A DNA stretch of 64,000 nt from Pseudomonas putida (GTDB taxonomy: Bacteria > Pseudomonadota > Gammaproteobacteria > Pseudomonadales > Pseudomonadaceae). The notes under the pieces were generated by a model. The model made no database searches. It had not been told where the DNA came from and saw only the letters and a program-made list of their open reading frames with translations. Below, piece by piece: positions 63,549 to 64,000 of this stretch; within the stretch, counting starts at the first letter, position 1, and each line of letters begins with the position of its first letter. Location of the stretch: assembly GCF_030159595.1 (NCBI RefSeq), contig NZ_BSKJ01000003.1, positions 492,409-556,408 on the forward strand, in the 5' to 3' direction. Position numbers and translations under genes: made by a program.

Positions 63549-64000
63549 ATGTCACCTTGGGACAGGTTCGGCCTGTCGTTGTTGTGCAGGTGCACGGCGC
63601 GGGGCCCTGGGTGCAGCCTGTAGCTCCGAGCACTGCCGGCTCGTCAGAGGCGACGATTCCGGTCGGGGCATGTAGATAGCTTGCCAGAGCCGTTCGATAT
63701 GTCAAACGACGGAAGAGCGCTTTAACGCGGGGAATGCGCCGGTTTTTGGGGGCTGAAACCGATGCGGGCCTGTGGCGGCGTGGGTTTGGCGGGGGTGTTG
63801 GTCAATAATATTTAACGATGCAGTCGGGTCTTTGCAGCGGTGCAATAAAGTGTTGCTTGTGCCGGCCTCTTCGCGGGCAAGCCCGCTCCCACAGGATTAC
63901 CATGGCCTTTGAAGCCTGTGATCAACCTGTGGGAGATTCTATGGTTTTCAGCAAGCTGTTTTGACACCTTTGGTGATGTATTCGTCCTGATTTTTCATCA
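63549..64000. other. Intergenic region upstream of the GATase gene, with one REP
   Basis: No coding sequence that I can support. A REP element occupies 63863-63895 (contains CTTCGCGGGCAAGCCCGCTC). An AT-rich patch lies at 63803-63820 (GGTCAATAATATTTAACGAT). Part of the region should hold the promoter of the PuuD-like gene. Confidence 0.6.

Noticed and set aside
1..64000. CRISPR array, prophage, insertion sequence or tRNA-linked island
   Set aside because: No spaced direct repeats, transposase, integrase, phage structural gene or tRNA-like sequence was seen. The only dispersed repeats are REP elements.

Overview
The window is chromosomal DNA of a high-GC gammaproteobacterium, almost certainly a Pseudomonas of the P. 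putida group. The signs are REP elements of the P. putida type (core GCGGGCTTGCCCGCGAA), an OprD porin, NodT/OprM-type efflux, paired LysR regulators, a type-2 ArgC, and a glucarate/galactarate locus in the order known from P. putida. This assignment rests on recognition of families and gene order, not on a search. I see no rRNA, tRNA, CRISPR array, insertion sequence or prophage.

Layout. 1-4.6 kb: an AhpD-like protein, an acyl-CoA-dehydrogenase-like flavoprotein and a complete NrtA/SsuA-type ABC importer with a Tat-exported binding protein. 4.7-10.7 kb: GNAT protein, type-2 argC divergent from a LysR gene, a small exported protein, an SH3 membrane protein, an OprD porin and a VOC protein. 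10.9-12.2 kb: an M24-fold protein that carries the residues of the DMSP lyase DddP. 12.3-20.2 kb: a tripartite RND efflux operon divergent from a BaeSR-like two-component system. 20.2-24.5 kb: BCCT transporter, two small proteins, LysE exporter, periplasmic binding protein. 24.5-29.6 kb: an isoquinoline-oxidoreductase-type molybdenum hydroxylase (2Fe-2S subunit, Mo subunit, triheme cytochrome c, XdhC). 29.9-33.1 kb: an OsmC-YcaO fusion and a methyltransferase. 33.1-37.0 kb: a VasX-like type VI secretion effector with an AT-rich 3' half and an AT-rich downstream membrane gene that may be its immunity gene. 37.3-40.7 kb: small lipoprotein, TonB siderophore receptor, exported two-repeat protein.

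40.7-50.8 kb is the most unusual region: nine genes on the minus strand, tightly spaced or overlapping. In order of transcription they are a MarR regulator, a FeeM-type N-acyl amino acid synthase, a SAM methyltransferase, a VAO/PCMH flavin oxidoreductase, an AlkC/AlkD-like HEAT protein, a peroxiredoxin, a halogenase-like flavoenzyme, an amidase and a CPA2 antiporter. I read this as an undescribed small biosynthetic operon for a modified N-acyl amino acid, with possible self-protection and export functions.

50.9-55.6 kb holds a YdcZ-type transporter, two LysR genes, a quinone-oxidoreductase-like enzyme and two small proteins. 55.8-62.3 kb is the D-glucarate/galactarate pathway (FCD-GntR regulator, KGSA dehydrogenase, galactarate dehydratase, MFS importer, KdgD), which leads to 2-oxoglutarate. 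A perfect 19-bp palindrome in front of kdgD shares 10 bases with a site in front of the regulator. 62.7-63.5 kb is a PuuD-like glutamine amidotransferase hydrolase.
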